From contig UQJY01000002.1 in the NCBI GenBank assembly GCA_900541465.1, positions 62,001 through 126,000 of the forward strand: 64,000 nucleotides of DNA, in the 5' to 3' direction. The notes under the pieces were generated by a model. It worked only from the letters and a program-made list of their open reading frames with translations, did not search any database and was not told the DNA's origin. Below, piece by piece: positions 53,228-63,429 of the stretch. The stretch's first letter is position 1. Each line of letters opens with the position of its first letter. The translations under genes were made by a program, and so were the position numbers. This stretch comes from an uncultured Fusobacterium sp. Lineage in GTDB: Bacteria > Fusobacteriota > Fusobacteriia > Fusobacteriales > Fusobacteriaceae.

Positions 53228-56053
53228 ATGCTTGATAAAATAGTTATAAAAGGTGCAAGGGAGCATAATTTAAAAAATATAGATGTAGAAATTCCCAAAA
53301 ATAAATTTGTAGTTATAACAGGAGTGAGCGGAAGCGGAAAATCTTCCCTTGCTTTTGACACAATTTATTCTGAGGGGCAGAGAAGATATGTTGAAAGCCT
53401 TTCTGCATATGCAAGACAGTTTATAGGGCAGATGAAAAAACCGGAAGTAGATTCTATAGAGGGGCTTTCTCCTGCAATATCCATTGAACAGAAAACAACA
53501 AATAAAAATCCCCGTTCAACAGTGGGAACTGTGACAGAAATTTATGATTATATGAGACTTCTTTTTGCTCACATTGGAACTGCACACTGTCCTGTGTGTG
53601 GAACGGTTGTAGACAAAAAAAGTGTAGAAGAGATTGTTGAAAATATAATTGAAAAATTTGAAGAAAAAGCAAAGATGACAATTCTTGCTCCTGTTGTGAG
53701 AGAAAAAAAAGGAACTCATAAAAATCTTTTTCTTAATCTTGTGAAAAAAGGTTTTGTGAGAGCAAGAGTAAACGGAGAAATTTTGTATCTTGAAGATGAG
53801 ATAGAGCTTGATAAAAATAAAAAACATAATATAGAAGTTGTGATAGACAGGCTTGTTTTAAAAAAAGAAAATCCTGAATTTGTTTCAAGACTTACCCAGT
53901 CAATAGAAGCTGGAATGGAAGTTTCCGGCGGGAAAATTATAATAAACATTGATGGGGAAGATTTTAATTACAGTGAAAACTATGCCTGTCCAAATCATGA
54001 GGATATAAGTATACCAGAGCTTACTCCGAGACTTTTTTCTTTTAATGCTCCTTATGGGGCTTGTCCCGAATGTAAAGGTATCGGGCAGAAACTTGAAGTT
54101 GATGAAAATAAACTTATAATCGATAAAACTCTTTCTATTGAAGACGGAGGGCTTTATGTTCCCGGGGCTTCTTCAAGAAAAGGGTGGACATGGGAAATGT
54201 TTCTTTCAATGTGCAGAGATTTTGATATAGATTATACAATTCCTGTTGAGGATATTCCAAAAGAACAGATGGATATTATTCTTCACGGGACAGATAAAAA
54301 ATTCAGATTTGATTTTGAATCAAAAGAATTTTCTTTTCATGGAATGAGAGAGTTCAGAGGAATTGTAAAAAATATGGAGAAAAGATATTATGAAACTTTT
54401 TCAGATTCTGCAAAAGAAGAGATTGAAAACAGATTTATGATTGAAAAAGAGTGTAAGGTGTGCCACGGAAAGAGACTTAAAGATGAAGTTCTTGCTGTTA
54501 CAATAAATGGGAAAAATATCATAGATTTATGTCTTATGAGTGTGAAAGATTCTTTAGAATTTTTTAATAATTTAACTCTTACAGAAAAACAGGAAAAAAT
54601 TGCTAAAGAAATTTTAAAAGAGATAAGGGAGAGACTTTCATTTATGATAAATGTAGGGCTTGATTATCTTTCTCTTTTCCGTCCTACAAAAACTCTTTCT
54701 GGGGGAGAATCTCAAAGAATAAGACTTGCTACACAAATCGGTTCTGGGCTTACTGGAGTATTGTATGTTCTTGATGAGCCGAGCATAGGGCTTCATCAGA
54801 GAGATAACGATAAGCTGCTTGCAACTCTTAACAGGCTTCGTGATTTAGGAAACACTCTTATTGTTGTTGAACATGATGAAGATACAATGAATCAGGCAGA
54901 TTATATTTTTGATTTAGGGCCGGGAGCAGGAGAATTTGGAGGAAATCTTGTTGCAAAAGGTACTCCAGCACAGATTAAAAGAAATAAAAATTCTCTTACA
55001 GGAAAATATTTAAGAGGAGAAATAAAAATAGAAGTTCCTAAAGAGAGAAGAACAAGTGATAAATTTATTGAGCTTACAGGGGCAAAAGGAAATAATCTTA
55101 AAAATTTAAGTGTAAAAATTCCTGTAGGAGTTTTAACAGTAGTAACAGGAGTAAGCGGAAGCGGAAAATCAACTCTTATAAATCAGACTCTTTTCCCTGT
55201 GCTTTTCAATGAACTTAACAAAGGAAAACTTTATCCGTTGGAATATAAATCTATAAGCGGGCTGGAGCATATTGAAAAAGTTATTGATATAGACCAGACA
55301 CCTATCGGCAGAACACCACGTTCAAACCCTGCTACTTATACAAAAATTTTTGATGAGATAAGAGATATTTTTGCTCAGACAAAAGATGCAAAACTTAAAG
55401 GATTTTCTAAAGGAAGATTTTCTTTTAATGTGAAAGGCGGAAGATGTGAGGCTTGTCAGGGAGCAGGGATTGTAAAAATAGAGATGAACTTTCTTCCAGA
55501 TGTGTATGTTGAATGTGATGTATGCAGAGGGAAAAGATATAATAAGGAAACTTTGGAAGTTTATTATAAAGGAAAAACGATTTCAGATGTTCTTAATATG
55601 AGTATTGACGAAGCATATGAATTTTTTAATGCAGTTCCTTCTCTTGAGAAAAAAATAAAAGTTTTAAAAGATGTAGGGCTTGGGTATATAAAACTTGGAC
55701 AGCCTGCAACAACTCTTTCTGGAGGAGAGGCACAAAGAATAAAACTTGCTGCTGAGCTTTCAAAATCATCAAAAGGAAAAACAGTTTATATTTTAGATGA
55801 GCCTACAACAGGTCTTCATTTTGAAGATGTTAAAAAACTAATGGAAGTTTTACAAAGACTTGTGGACAGAGGAAACTCTGTAATTATAATTGAACATAAT
55901 CTTGATGTTATAAAAACAGCAGATTATATAATTGATATCGGTCCAGAAGGGGGAGACAGAGGTGGAACTGTTGTTGCCTGTGGAACTCCAGAGGAGATAG
56001 CAGAAGTTAAGAAAAGTTATACAGGAAAATATTTGAAAAAGTATTTGAGATAG
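53228..56053 (+). CDS. uvrA: Excinuclease ABC subunit A
   Basis: The protein has 941 residues from ATG 53228 after GAGGTGAT; a 15-codon upstream in-frame extension lacks a ribosome site. Two ABC ATPase modules are complete: Walker A GVSGSGKSS near 31 and GVSGSGKST near 640, each with a LSGGE signature. Zinc-finger CxxC pairs are present (CPECKGIGQK, CEACQGAG, CDVCRG). It recognises damage in nucleotide excision repair with UvrB. A dispersed hairpin repeat begins one base after its stop. Confidence 0.97.
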   Translation: MLDKIVIKGAREHNLKNIDVEIPKNKFVVITGVSGSGKSSLAFDTIYSEGQRRYVESLSAYARQFIGQMKKPEVDSIEGLSPAISIEQKTTNKNPRSTVGTVTEIYDYMRLLFAHIGTAHCPVCGTVVDKKSVEEIVENIIEKFEEKAKMTILAPVVREKKGTHKNLFLNLVKKGFVRARVNGEILYLEDEIELDKNKKHNIEVVIDRLVLKKENPEFVSRLTQSIEAGMEVSGGKIIINIDGEDFNYSENYACPNHEDISIPELTPRLFSFNAPYGACPECKGIGQKLEVDENKLIIDKTLSIEDGGLYVPGASSRKGWTWEMFLSMCRDFDIDYTIPVEDIPKEQMDIILHGTDKKFRFDFESKEFSFHGMREFRGIVKNMEKRYYETFSDSAKEEIENRFMIEKECKVCHGKRLKDEVLAVTINGKNIIDLCLMSVKDSLEFFNNLTLTEKQEKIAKEILKEIRERLSFMINVGLDYLSLFRPTKTLSGGESQRIRLATQIGSGLTGVLYVLDEPSIGLHQRDNDKLLATLNRLRDLGNTLIVVEHDEDTMNQADYIFDLGPGAGEFGGNLVAKGTPAQIKRNKNSLTGKYLRGEIKIEVPKERRTSDKFIELTGAKGNNLKNLSVKIPVGVLTVVTGVSGSGKSTLINQTLFPVLFNELNKGKLYPLEYKSISGLEHIEKVIDIDQTPIGRTPRSNPATYTKIFDEIRDIFAQTKDAKLKGFSKGRFSFNVKGGRCEACQGAGIVKIEMNFLPDVYVECDVCRGKRYNKETLEVYYKGKTISDVLNMSIDEAYEFFNAVPSLEKKIKVLKDVGLGYIKLGQPATTLSGGEAQRIKLAAELSKSSKGKTVYILDEPTTGLHFEDVKKLMEVLQRLVDRGNSVIIIEHNLDVIKTADYIIDIGPEGGDRGGTVVACGTPEEIAEVKKSYTGKYLKKYLR

Positions 56054-56117
56054 TGTTACTTTTCTTTGAACGGGCAAAGAAAAGTAACCAAAAGAAATCC
56101 GCCCTGCTGGTGAAAAA
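56054..56117 (-). repeat. Dispersed hairpin repeat, copy 2
   Basis: On the minus strand it reads TTTTTCACCAGCAG, then TTTCTTTTGGTT, then a perfect 14-bp hairpin (GTTACTTTTCTTTG at 56055-56068 with CAAAGAAAAGTAAC at 56075-56088). It matches copy 1 at 11117-11183 except in the spacer, loop and paired stem positions. It fills most of the 100-bp gap between uvrA and ruvA. Confidence 0.8.
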
Positions 56118-56153
56118 TAAAAATTTAATATTTAAAATTTTTAAGGAGATATT

Positions 56154-56753
56154 ATGTTTGAATATTTAAAAGGGGAAGTAGCTTATAAAAAGCCGGAGTA
56201 TTTAGCTCTTGATGTAAATGGAGTGGGATATAAAATTTTTATATCTCTAAAAACCTATGACAGTGTGGAAGAGGGAGAAATAAAAAGATTTTTTATATAT
56301 AATCATATAAAGGAAGAGGAATTTAAACTTGTGGGATTTCTTGAAGCCAAAGAGAGAAATCTTTTTGAAATGCTTTTAAGTGTAAAAGGAATAGGGGTTT
56401 CTCTAGCTCTTGCAATAATGTCTACATTTGATGTGGAAATGATAAGAGGGCTTGTTCTTCAGGAAGATTTTGTGACGCTTAAAAAAGTTCCAAAACTTGG
56501 GGAGAAAAAAGCCCAGCAGATTATTTTAGATTTAAAAGATAAACTTAAGAAACTTGATATTATTTCTATGGAAAAAACAGACACAGTTGTTTATACAAGT
56601 GTTGAAGATGAGCTTATTATGGCTCTTGAAGGACTTGGATATAATAAAAAGGATATTGATAAACTTATTGATAAAGAAGAAATTAAAAATTATAAAAATA
56701 TTCAGGAAGCTATTAAGGGAACTCTTAAAAAAATTCAGAACTCAAAAAAATAA
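56154..56753 (+). CDS. ruvA: Holliday junction branch-migration protein RuvA
   Basis: The protein has 199 residues. It starts MFEYLKGEVAYKKPEYLALDVNGVGYKIFIS (OB-fold). The helix-hairpin-helix blocks LLSVKGIGVSLALAIM and VPKLGEKKAQQIILDLKDKL are intact, and a C-terminal RuvB-binding domain follows. It targets RuvB to four-way junctions. RuvB is not adjacent. The ribosome site is AAGGAG. Confidence 0.95.
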   Translation: MFEYLKGEVAYKKPEYLALDVNGVGYKIFISLKTYDSVEEGEIKRFFIYNHIKEEEFKLVGFLEAKERNLFEMLLSVKGIGVSLALAIMSTFDVEMIRGLVLQEDFVTLKKVPKLGEKKAQQIILDLKDKLKKLDIISMEKTDTVVYTSVEDELIMALEGLGYNKKDIDKLIDKEEIKNYKNIQEAIKGTLKKIQNSKK

Positions 56754-56877
56754 AAAATTATAAAAATAAAATTTTATTTTTTATACAATGTGAGAAAAAA
56801 GTAACAAAAAAAAGGAAAATTTGATTTTATTTAGAATAACAGAATAAGAAGATGAAATAAACAAAGAGGTGAGACAT

Positions 56878-58182
56878 ATGAGAAAAATATTTGTGCTTGA
56901 TACCAATGTGCTTATTCACGACCCTTATTCTATTTATAATTTCAGAGGAAATGACATTTATCTTCCTATTGAAGTTATAGAAGAAATCGACAAATTAAAA
57001 CAGAAACCAAATACAGCTATTCATGCAAGAATGGCATCAAGAGTTCTTGAAGAGATAAGAAAAAAAGGAAATCTTTCTGACGGGATAGAACTTCCTAATG
57101 ATATCTTCTTTAAAGTTGAAAAAACTGCAGACATTTCTATGCTTCCTGAGGGGCTTAGAAAAGATGTCATTGATAATCATATTATAGCTGTTGTAATGGG
57201 AATTAAAAAAAGAGAGCCTGACAGAAAAGTAATTTTTGTAACAAAAGATATAAATCTTAGAATAAAGGCAGATGCTGTTGGTGTTGAAGTGGAAGACTAT
57301 TCAACAGATAAAGTTGTTTATGATGACCTTGATAAAGGTTATATGGAAATAGAAGTTTCAAAAGAAATTTTTGATAAATTTAATAAGAACGGAAAAATTG
57401 ATATATCAGAATTTAATCCGGGATTTACTCCTACACCAAACTTTTTCTTTATTTTTAAATGCGGACAGGAAGAAACAGCCGGAAGAGTTATTGGAGATAA
57501 GGTAAAAAAATTCCTTAACGGCGATATAAATGCCTGGGGAGCAAGAGCAAGAAATCAGGAACAGAGATTTGCTATGGAACTTCTTATGGACGACAATGTA
57601 AAAGCTGTGTCTCTTGTTGGAAAAGCCGGAACAGGAAAAACACTTCTTGCAATAGCGGCAGGTCTGGAACAGGTTGTGGAAAGAAAAAAATATTCAAAAC
57701 TTTATATAGCAAGACCGATTATTCCAATGGGAAAAGATTTGGGATTCCTGCCTGGAAATGAAAAAGATAAACTTAGACCTTGGATGCAGCCTATATTTGA
57801 CAATATAGAATTTTTAAGTGATGTAAAAGGTGACAAAGCCGGAGAAAAAGTTATAACAGGTCTTGAATCAATGGGGCTTTTAAAAGTTGAAGCTCTTACA
57901 TACATAAGAGGAAGAAGTATGCCAAATGCTTTTATCATAATTGACGAGGCACAAAACCTTACTCCTCTTGAAATAAAAACAATTATAACAAGAGTGGGAG
58001 AAAATACAAAAATAGTTTTTACAGGAGACCCATATCAGATAGATAGTGCTTATCTTGATGCCAATACAAATGGTCTTACTTATATGGCAGATAAACTTAA
58101 AAATGAAAAAATAGCGGGACATATTACTCTTGTAAAAGGAGAACGTTCTCCTCTTGCTGAAATTGCTGCAAAATTATTATAA
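56878..58182 (+). CDS. PIN domain-PhoH ATPase fusion (YlaK/PhoH2 type)
   Basis: The protein has 434 residues from ATG 56878 after AGAGGTGAG; a GTG three codons earlier overlaps that site. Residues 1-135 form a PIN nuclease domain with FVLDTNVLIHDP, E and D positions and VTKDINLRIKA. Residues about 215-434 form the PhoH P-loop domain: VGKAGTGKT, ARPIIPMGKDLGFLPG and IIDEAQN. Such fusions couple RNA helicase-like activity to RNA cleavage. Monocistronic. Confidence 0.92.
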   Translation: MRKIFVLDTNVLIHDPYSIYNFRGNDIYLPIEVIEEIDKLKQKPNTAIHARMASRVLEEIRKKGNLSDGIELPNDIFFKVEKTADISMLPEGLRKDVIDNHIIAVVMGIKKREPDRKVIFVTKDINLRIKADAVGVEVEDYSTDKVVYDDLDKGYMEIEVSKEIFDKFNKNGKIDISEFNPGFTPTPNFFFIFKCGQEETAGRVIGDKVKKFLNGDINAWGARARNQEQRFAMELLMDDNVKAVSLVGKAGTGKTLLAIAAGLEQVVERKKYSKLYIARPIIPMGKDLGFLPGNEKDKLRPWMQPIFDNIEFLSDVKGDKAGEKVITGLESMGLLKVEALTYIRGRSMPNAFIIIDEAQNLTPLEIKTIITRVGENTKIVFTGDPYQIDSAYLDANTNGLTYMADKLKNEKIAGHITLVKGERSPLAEIAAKLL

Positions 58183-58189
58183 ATTAAAA

Positions 58190-58228
58190 AAACGGGGCTG
58201 TTAAATTTTTAGCCCCGTAATTTTTTTA
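58190..58228 (+). terminator. Terminator, PIN-PhoH gene
   Basis: ACGGGGCT pairs with AGCCCCGT (58192-58199 with 58211-58218), with a flanking A run and the tail TTTTTTT. Confidence 0.9.
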
Positions 58229-58771
58229 ATATTTGTTATAGCTTATAACTTCGTCTAAATTTTTACGAATTTTTTTACGAGGTTCTGTTTTTTTAGCAGG
58301 ATATCCAACTGTTATTATAAGTCTTACAACTACATTTTCAGGAATTCCTAAAGATTTTTTTATTCTTTCTTGATTCATAGTACCAATTATGCAAGTTCCA
58401 AGTCCCATATCAGCAGCTTCATAGCAAAGAGCCATACAAGCCATTCCAATATCCATTTGAGCAAAATGCTGTGAACCGTAATGTTCAGCCACTCCAGGCA
58501 TAAGAGTTGCTTTTTCTTCACAGATTACTATAAAAGCAGGGACTTTATTTCCCCAAGGACAGCCTGTAAGACCATTGTCATCAAAAGAAGATATTACTTT
58601 TTCACGAGCATCTTCTTCGTCGATTATTATAAATTTCCAAGGCTGAGAATTGCAGCCGCTGGGAGAAAATCTTGCTACATCTACAAGATGAGTTAAATCT
58701 TCTCTTGATACTTTTTTGTCACTATAAACACGACAGCTTTCACGAATCATTTGTAATTCTTCAAATTTCAT
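58226..58771 (-). CDS. Nitroreductase-family flavoprotein
   Basis: The protein has 181 residues. FMN contacts are visible as RESCRVYSDKKV, ARFSPSGCNSQPWKF and MGLGTCIIGTM. The family reduces nitro groups, quinones or flavins with NAD(P)H; the physiological substrate is unknown. Monocistronic on the minus strand, with AGGAGG before the ATG at 58771. Confidence 0.88.
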   Translation of the reverse strand: MKFEELQMIRESCRVYSDKKVSREDLTHLVDVARFSPSGCNSQPWKFIIIDEEDAREKVISSFDDNGLTGCPWGNKVPAFIVICEEKATLMPGVAEHYGSQHFAQMDIGMACMALCYEAADMGLGTCIIGTMNQERIKKSLGIPENVVVRLIITVGYPAKKTEPRKKIRKNLDEVISYNKY

Positions 58772-58898
58772 AAAATCCTCCTTAAATATAAAATGTTCTT
58801 TTTAGTATATATTACAGCATATTGAATTATTTTTAAAACTTTTTTTGAAGAATATATAGAAAAAGCCAAGCAGTATTTTTTCAAAAATTTTTTGATAA

Positions 58899-58937
58899 AA
58901 AAAAGAAAAAGGACTGTCATGAGTGACAGCCCTTTTT
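58899..58937 (-). terminator. Terminator of glnA
   Basis: AAAAAGGACTGTCA pairs with TGACAGCCCTTTTT (58906-58919 with 58924-58937, one mismatch). On the minus strand it is followed by TTTCTTTTTTTT. It lies about 110 bp after the glutamine synthetase stop. Confidence 0.85.
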
Positions 58938-59045
58938 CTATAAAACATTAAGGGAAAGTTTATGAGATAAATATCTTCATTAAAGATATTATACTTTTAA
59001 GACGACATCCCTTTATTAAAAGTTTAAAAATTATAAAAAATTTTT

Positions 59046-61163
59046 TTATAATTTAAATAATAAATCTTCGTATACAGGGAAAGGCCAGATAGTTTTTTCG
59101 CAAAGAAGTTCAAGTACATCTGCCCATTCTTTTAAATGTTCAAGTCTTGGCACAATATGGAAGTGATAGAATTTTGCTTTTTCATATTCGTCACTTATGT
59201 TTACAGCTTTTGCATAATCAAATTCAAGTTCAGCAAGAGAAGTTCTTAAATGAATTTTTGCATTTAAAACTTTGTTAAGATGTTTTTTATCTCCCTCAAT
59301 CATCTCTTCATTTTCAACACCTATTGCTTCTCTTATGCTGTTTATTGAAGAAGCTATGTTATTCATATATCTCATAATTGCAGGATAAATTTCATTTCTT
59401 GCCATTCTTATTGCTGTTGAAGTTTCTATGTTAAGCTGTTTGTTGTATCTTTCTGTATAAACAACAAAGATTGAATTAAGTTCAGCTCTGCTTAAAACTC
59501 TGTTTCTTTCAAAAAGAGCAATAGTTTCTTCTTCAATGTATGTAGGAAGAGCTTCCACAGTATTTCTTAAATTTCTAAGTCCTCTTTCTTTTGCAGCTGT
59601 AATCCATGCTTCGTCATAACCGTTTCCATTAAAAATAATTTTTTTATGGTTGTTGTATCTTTCTTTTATAAGTTTTATTATTGCCTGTTTCATTTTTGAT
59701 TTGTCTTCAACATTTTCTAAAATATCAGCATATTCTCTTAATACATCAGCAACTATTGTATTTATAATAAATGTAGGTGTTGACGGAGATGCACTTGATC
59801 CCGGCATTCTGTATTCAAATTTATTTCCTGTAAATGCAAAAGGCGAAGTTCTGTTTCTGTCAGAAACGTCTTTTGGAATTTTAGGGAAGTTGTATGCTCC
59901 CAGTTCAATCATAGTCTGCTCGTGTGTAGCTGTATTTATTTTTCCAATATTTTCAAGAATATCTTGAAGCTGTTCTCCAAGGAAAATAGATATAATTGCA
60001 GGAGGTGCTTCATGTCCTCCAAGTCTGTGGTCGTTTCCAGGTGTTGCAGTTGAAACTCTTAAAATGTGTGAATATTTATCCACAGCTTCTACAACAGCAG
60101 TAAGGAAAACTAAGAATTGAAGATTATCTTTTGACATATCTCCCGGGTCAAAAAGATTTTCTCCAAGATTTGTTGCAAGAGACCAGTTGCAGTGTTTTCC
60201 AGAACCATTTACTTTTGAGAATGGTTTTTCATGAAGCAGAGCTGCAAGCCCGTGTCTGTCGGCAACTTTTTTGATTACGTCCATTGAAAGCTGATTTTGG
60301 TCAACAGCCACATTTGCAGAAGCAAACATTATTGCAAGTTCAAATTGGTTTGGTGCAACTTCGTTGTGTTTTGTTTTTGCCATTACTCCAAGCTGCCAAA
60401 GTTCAGAATCAAGTTCAGCCATAAATCTTTCAACTTTTTCTTTTAAAGTTCCATAGTAGTGGTCATTCATTTCTTGACCTTTTGGAGGAAGAGAACCGAA
60501 AAGAGTTCTTCCGCAAAGCATTAAATCCTGTCTTTTTTCCCAGAATTCTTTTTCAATTAAAAAATATTCCTGTTCCACTCCAAGAGTAACTTCTATTTTA
60601 GAAGTTTTTTCGTCTCCTAAAGCTCTTTTTACTCTAAGAGCCTGAGCTGTAACTGCATTGATTGATCTTAAAAGAGGAACTTTTTTATCAAGAGCTTCAC
60701 CGTTGTATCCGATAAAAGCTGTCGGAATGTATAAAGATTTTGCTTTTTCAGGTCCTCTTAAAAACATTGGAGATGATAAATCCCATGCTGTATATCCTCT
60801 TGCTTCAAATGTAGAACGAAGTCCGCCGTTTGGAAAAGAAGATGTATCTGACTCCCCTTTTATAAGTTCTTTTCCAGAAAACTGAGAAAGAATATTTCCG
60901 TCAGAAGAAATAGAAATAAAAGACTCATGTTTTTCAGCAGTTAAATCTGTAAGAGGCTGAAACCAGTGAGTAAAGTGAGTAGCTCCGTGTTCAGTTGCCC
61001 AGTTTTTAGCAGCATTGGCAATTACTTCTGCCACAGAGATAGAAAGTTCTTTTTCCCCTCTTTGAACAGCCTTGAATTCTTTAAAAATAGAGTTAGGGAC
61101 TCTGCTTTTAAGTTCAAGTTCAGAGAAGTGAAATTTTCCAAAGATTTCCAGCATGTTATTCAT
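59046..61163 (-). CDS. glnN: Glutamine synthetase type III
   Basis: The protein has 705 residues, the large GSIII form common in Fusobacterium and Bacteroides. Active-site blocks are TLGVEQEYFLIE (metal-binding glutamates), NGSGKHCNWSLATNLGENLFDPG (ammonia/ATP loop), HEAPPAIISIFLGEQL and NRTSPFAFTGNKFEYRMPGSSASPS. It assimilates ammonia into glutamine. Monocistronic, with AGGAGG before the ATG at 61163; no glnK or amtB is beside it. Confidence 0.95.
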   Translation of the reverse strand: MNNMLEIFGKFHFSELELKSRVPNSIFKEFKAVQRGEKELSISVAEVIANAAKNWATEHGATHFTHWFQPLTDLTAEKHESFISISSDGNILSQFSGKELIKGESDTSSFPNGGLRSTFEARGYTAWDLSSPMFLRGPEKAKSLYIPTAFIGYNGEALDKKVPLLRSINAVTAQALRVKRALGDEKTSKIEVTLGVEQEYFLIEKEFWEKRQDLMLCGRTLFGSLPPKGQEMNDHYYGTLKEKVERFMAELDSELWQLGVMAKTKHNEVAPNQFELAIMFASANVAVDQNQLSMDVIKKVADRHGLAALLHEKPFSKVNGSGKHCNWSLATNLGENLFDPGDMSKDNLQFLVFLTAVVEAVDKYSHILRVSTATPGNDHRLGGHEAPPAIISIFLGEQLQDILENIGKINTATHEQTMIELGAYNFPKIPKDVSDRNRTSPFAFTGNKFEYRMPGSSASPSTPTFIINTIVADVLREYADILENVEDKSKMKQAIIKLIKERYNNHKKIIFNGNGYDEAWITAAKERGLRNLRNTVEALPTYIEEETIALFERNRVLSRAELNSIFVVYTERYNKQLNIETSTAIRMARNEIYPAIMRYMNNIASSINSIREAIGVENEEMIEGDKKHLNKVLNAKIHLRTSLAELEFDYAKAVNISDEYEKAKFYHFHIVPRLEHLKEWADVLELLCEKTIWPFPVYEDLLFKL

Positions 61164-61344
61164 TTAAATAAACCTCCTGATATATAAAAAAATAAAAATT
61201 GTAATCAAGATTTTAAATAGTGTAAAAAAATATAAATTGACATTATAAAAATATTTATGAGAATTTTACCACAAAAACATATCTATTACAATGAAAAATA
61301 AAAATAAGAGATAAAAAAATATTTGAAATTCTTTCAACTAAAAA

Positions 61345-61373
61345 TTGAAAAAAACGCTTAAATAATATATAAT
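61345..61373 (+). promoter_or_regulatory. Promoter of ptsI-ptsH
   Basis: TTGAAA (61345-61350), 17 bp, TATAAT (61368-61373), 36 bp before the ptsI start. Confidence 0.75.
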
Positions 61374-61408
61374 TTAAAGAGCCTAGGAAGAAAAGGATAT
61401 GATAAAAA

Positions 61409-63139
61409 ATGGAAAGAATATACGGAAAAAGTATATATGAAGGAATAGTTATAGCAGAACCCTATTTGAAAGGTCAAAATAACCTTGAGATAGAGTCTTT
61501 TTCTGTTTCAGAAGAAAATCTTGAAAAAGAAACTGAAAGATATGAACACGCAGTTCAGAGAGCAAAGAATAAACTTTCTCATCTTATACATGATTTAAAA
61601 GGAAAAGTTTCAGAAAAAGATCTTCAAATTTTATCAGTTCATTTTATGATGCTTGATGATCCCATGTTTACAGATGAAATTAAAATTTCTTTGAAAAGAG
61701 ATAAAATAAATGTGGAAGAAGTTATCAAGAGAACAGTTGCAAAATATTCTGAGGCTTTTAAAAAAATGAAAAATCCTCTTTACAGACAGAGGGCTTTAGA
61801 TATTCAGGATATAGGAGAGAGACTTCTTGAAGCACTTGCTGACAATGAAAGCGTATATGATGCTCTAAATGGGAAAATTTTAATAGCACGTGAAATTCTT
61901 CCTTCAGAGCTTTTAAATATTTTTAATAAAAAAATAGATGTAAAAGGAATTGTAATGGAATATGTTGGTGAAACATCACACACTGCAATTCTTGCAAAAT
62001 CTTTAGAAATACCAACTTTTATGGGCGGAATAGATATTCTTAAAAAAAATTGGGGAGAATATCTGATTCTTGATACTTACAGTGAAAAACCTGTGGCAAT
62101 AGCAGACCCTTCAACAGAAGTTTTGAGAGAATATAAAAAACTTCAGGAAGAGTTTGAAAAAGAAAAAGAAGAGATAAAAGAAACTTTAAATCTTCCGTCA
62201 GTCACTCTTGACGGAGAAAAAATAAGTCTTGAAGTAAATGCAGGGCAGGAAATAGATAAAAATGCTTTTAAAAATGTCAATGCAGACGGAGTGGGACTTC
62301 TAAGAACAGAGTTTATATATATGGAGGGAGAAAAACTTCCGGAAGAATTGGAACAGGCAGAAATATATCAAGAGATGAGTGAAAAAATTGGTGAAGATAA
62401 ACCTCTTATTATCCGTACTCTTGATATAGGAGCAGATAAAAGTCTGCCATATTTTAAAATGACTCCTGAACAAAATCCATCTTTGGGAGAAAGAGGAATA
62501 AGATTTACCCTTGATAAGAAAAATATATTAAAGACTCAGCTGAGAGCAGTACTTAGAGCAAGCAAAGAAAAAAATATAAAAATAATGCACCCTATGGTTA
62601 CAAATATAAGGGAAATTGAAACTGTTCTTGCTCTTACAGAAACAGCTAAAGAGGAGCTTAGAGCAGAGGGTGTTGAATTTAATGAAAAAATAGAAACAGG
62701 AATTATGGTTGAAGTGCCGTCAGCAGTTCTTATGGCAGAAAAAATGTGTGAATATATAGATTTCTTTTCAATAGGAAGCAATGACCTTGCACAATATATT
62801 CTGGCAACAGACAGATTTTCTTTGAGAGAAAATAATCTTTATGATTATTACGACCCGGCAGTTTTAAAAGCTGTAAATCTTGTGGCAGAAGCAGCAGTTA
62901 AAAAGGGAAAAGAAATAGGTGTCTGCGGAGAAATGGCTGGAGAGCCTGTTGGAATTGTAATCCTTTTAAGTTTTGGAATAAAAAACTTGAGCATGTCAAA
63001 TGTATTTATTCCAAGAGCAAGAAATATAGTTAGAAAAGTAAAAATTTCAGATTTAAAAGAGATTAAAAAATCTGTTTTAAATTGTAAAAATTCAGAAGAA
63101 GTGAGACACATAGTAAGAGAATATATAAAAAAATTATAA
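61409..63139 (+). CDS. ptsI: Phosphoenolpyruvate-protein phosphotransferase, PTS enzyme I
   Basis: The protein has 576 residues. The phosphorylated His lies in EYVGETSHTAILAKS near residue 190. The PEP-binding region has GVGLLRTEFIYM, LDIGADKSLPYF and the CGEMAG Cys motif near 500. It transfers phosphate from PEP to HPr. Start ATG 61409; AAGGA is 12 bases upstream. The gene order ptsI-ptsH is reversed relative to the common ptsH-ptsI. Confidence 0.95.
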   Translation: MERIYGKSIYEGIVIAEPYLKGQNNLEIESFSVSEENLEKETERYEHAVQRAKNKLSHLIHDLKGKVSEKDLQILSVHFMMLDDPMFTDEIKISLKRDKINVEEVIKRTVAKYSEAFKKMKNPLYRQRALDIQDIGERLLEALADNESVYDALNGKILIAREILPSELLNIFNKKIDVKGIVMEYVGETSHTAILAKSLEIPTFMGGIDILKKNWGEYLILDTYSEKPVAIADPSTEVLREYKKLQEEFEKEKEEIKETLNLPSVTLDGEKISLEVNAGQEIDKNAFKNVNADGVGLLRTEFIYMEGEKLPEELEQAEIYQEMSEKIGEDKPLIIRTLDIGADKSLPYFKMTPEQNPSLGERGIRFTLDKKNILKTQLRAVLRASKEKNIKIMHPMVTNIREIETVLALTETAKEELRAEGVEFNEKIETGIMVEVPSAVLMAEKMCEYIDFFSIGSNDLAQYILATDRFSLRENNLYDYYDPAVLKAVNLVAEAAVKKGKEIGVCGEMAGEPVGIVILLSFGIKNLSMSNVFIPRARNIVRKVKISDLKEIKKSVLNCKNSEEVRHIVREYIKKL

Positions 63140-63154
63140 AAAGGTGATGTAGTT

Positions 63155-63424
63155 ATGAAAAAAATAACGGTGCAGATAAAAAATAAAGCAGGGCTTCATG
63201 CAAGGCCTTCATCTCTTTTTGTACAGTTAGCTTCTACTTATGACTCAGATATAAAAGTGAGATTTGAGGGAGAGGAAATAAACGGGAAAAGTATAATGGG
63301 GCTTATGCTTCTTGCTGCCGAACAAGGAAGAACTCTTGAACTTGAAGCTGACGGTCCTGATGAAGATGAAATGCTTAATGCTTTAAGGATTCTTGTCGAA
63401 GAAGATAAATTTGGAGAAGATTAA
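63155..63424 (+). CDS. ptsH: HPr phosphocarrier protein
   Basis: The protein has 89 residues. The phosphorylation site is KAGLHARPSS (His15). The regulatory-serine motif GKSIMGLMLLA near residue 46 is present, so control by HPr kinase is possible, although no hprK is in view. It lies 15 bp after ptsI with AAGGTGATG as ribosome site, and five bases before ispH. Confidence 0.96.
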   Translation: MKKITVQIKNKAGLHARPSSLFVQLASTYDSDIKVRFEGEEINGKSIMGLMLLAAEQGRTLELEADGPDEDEMLNALRILVEEDKFGED

Positions 63425-63429
63425 AATTT

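Noticed and set aside
53137-53361. A short minus-strand gene overlapping uvrA
   Set aside because: It overlaps the start of a full-length, unambiguous UvrA and shows no recognisable features.
56054-56117. uvrA terminator
   Set aside because: The hairpin is strong but lacks a T run on the plus strand, and it matches the dispersed repeat found at 11117.
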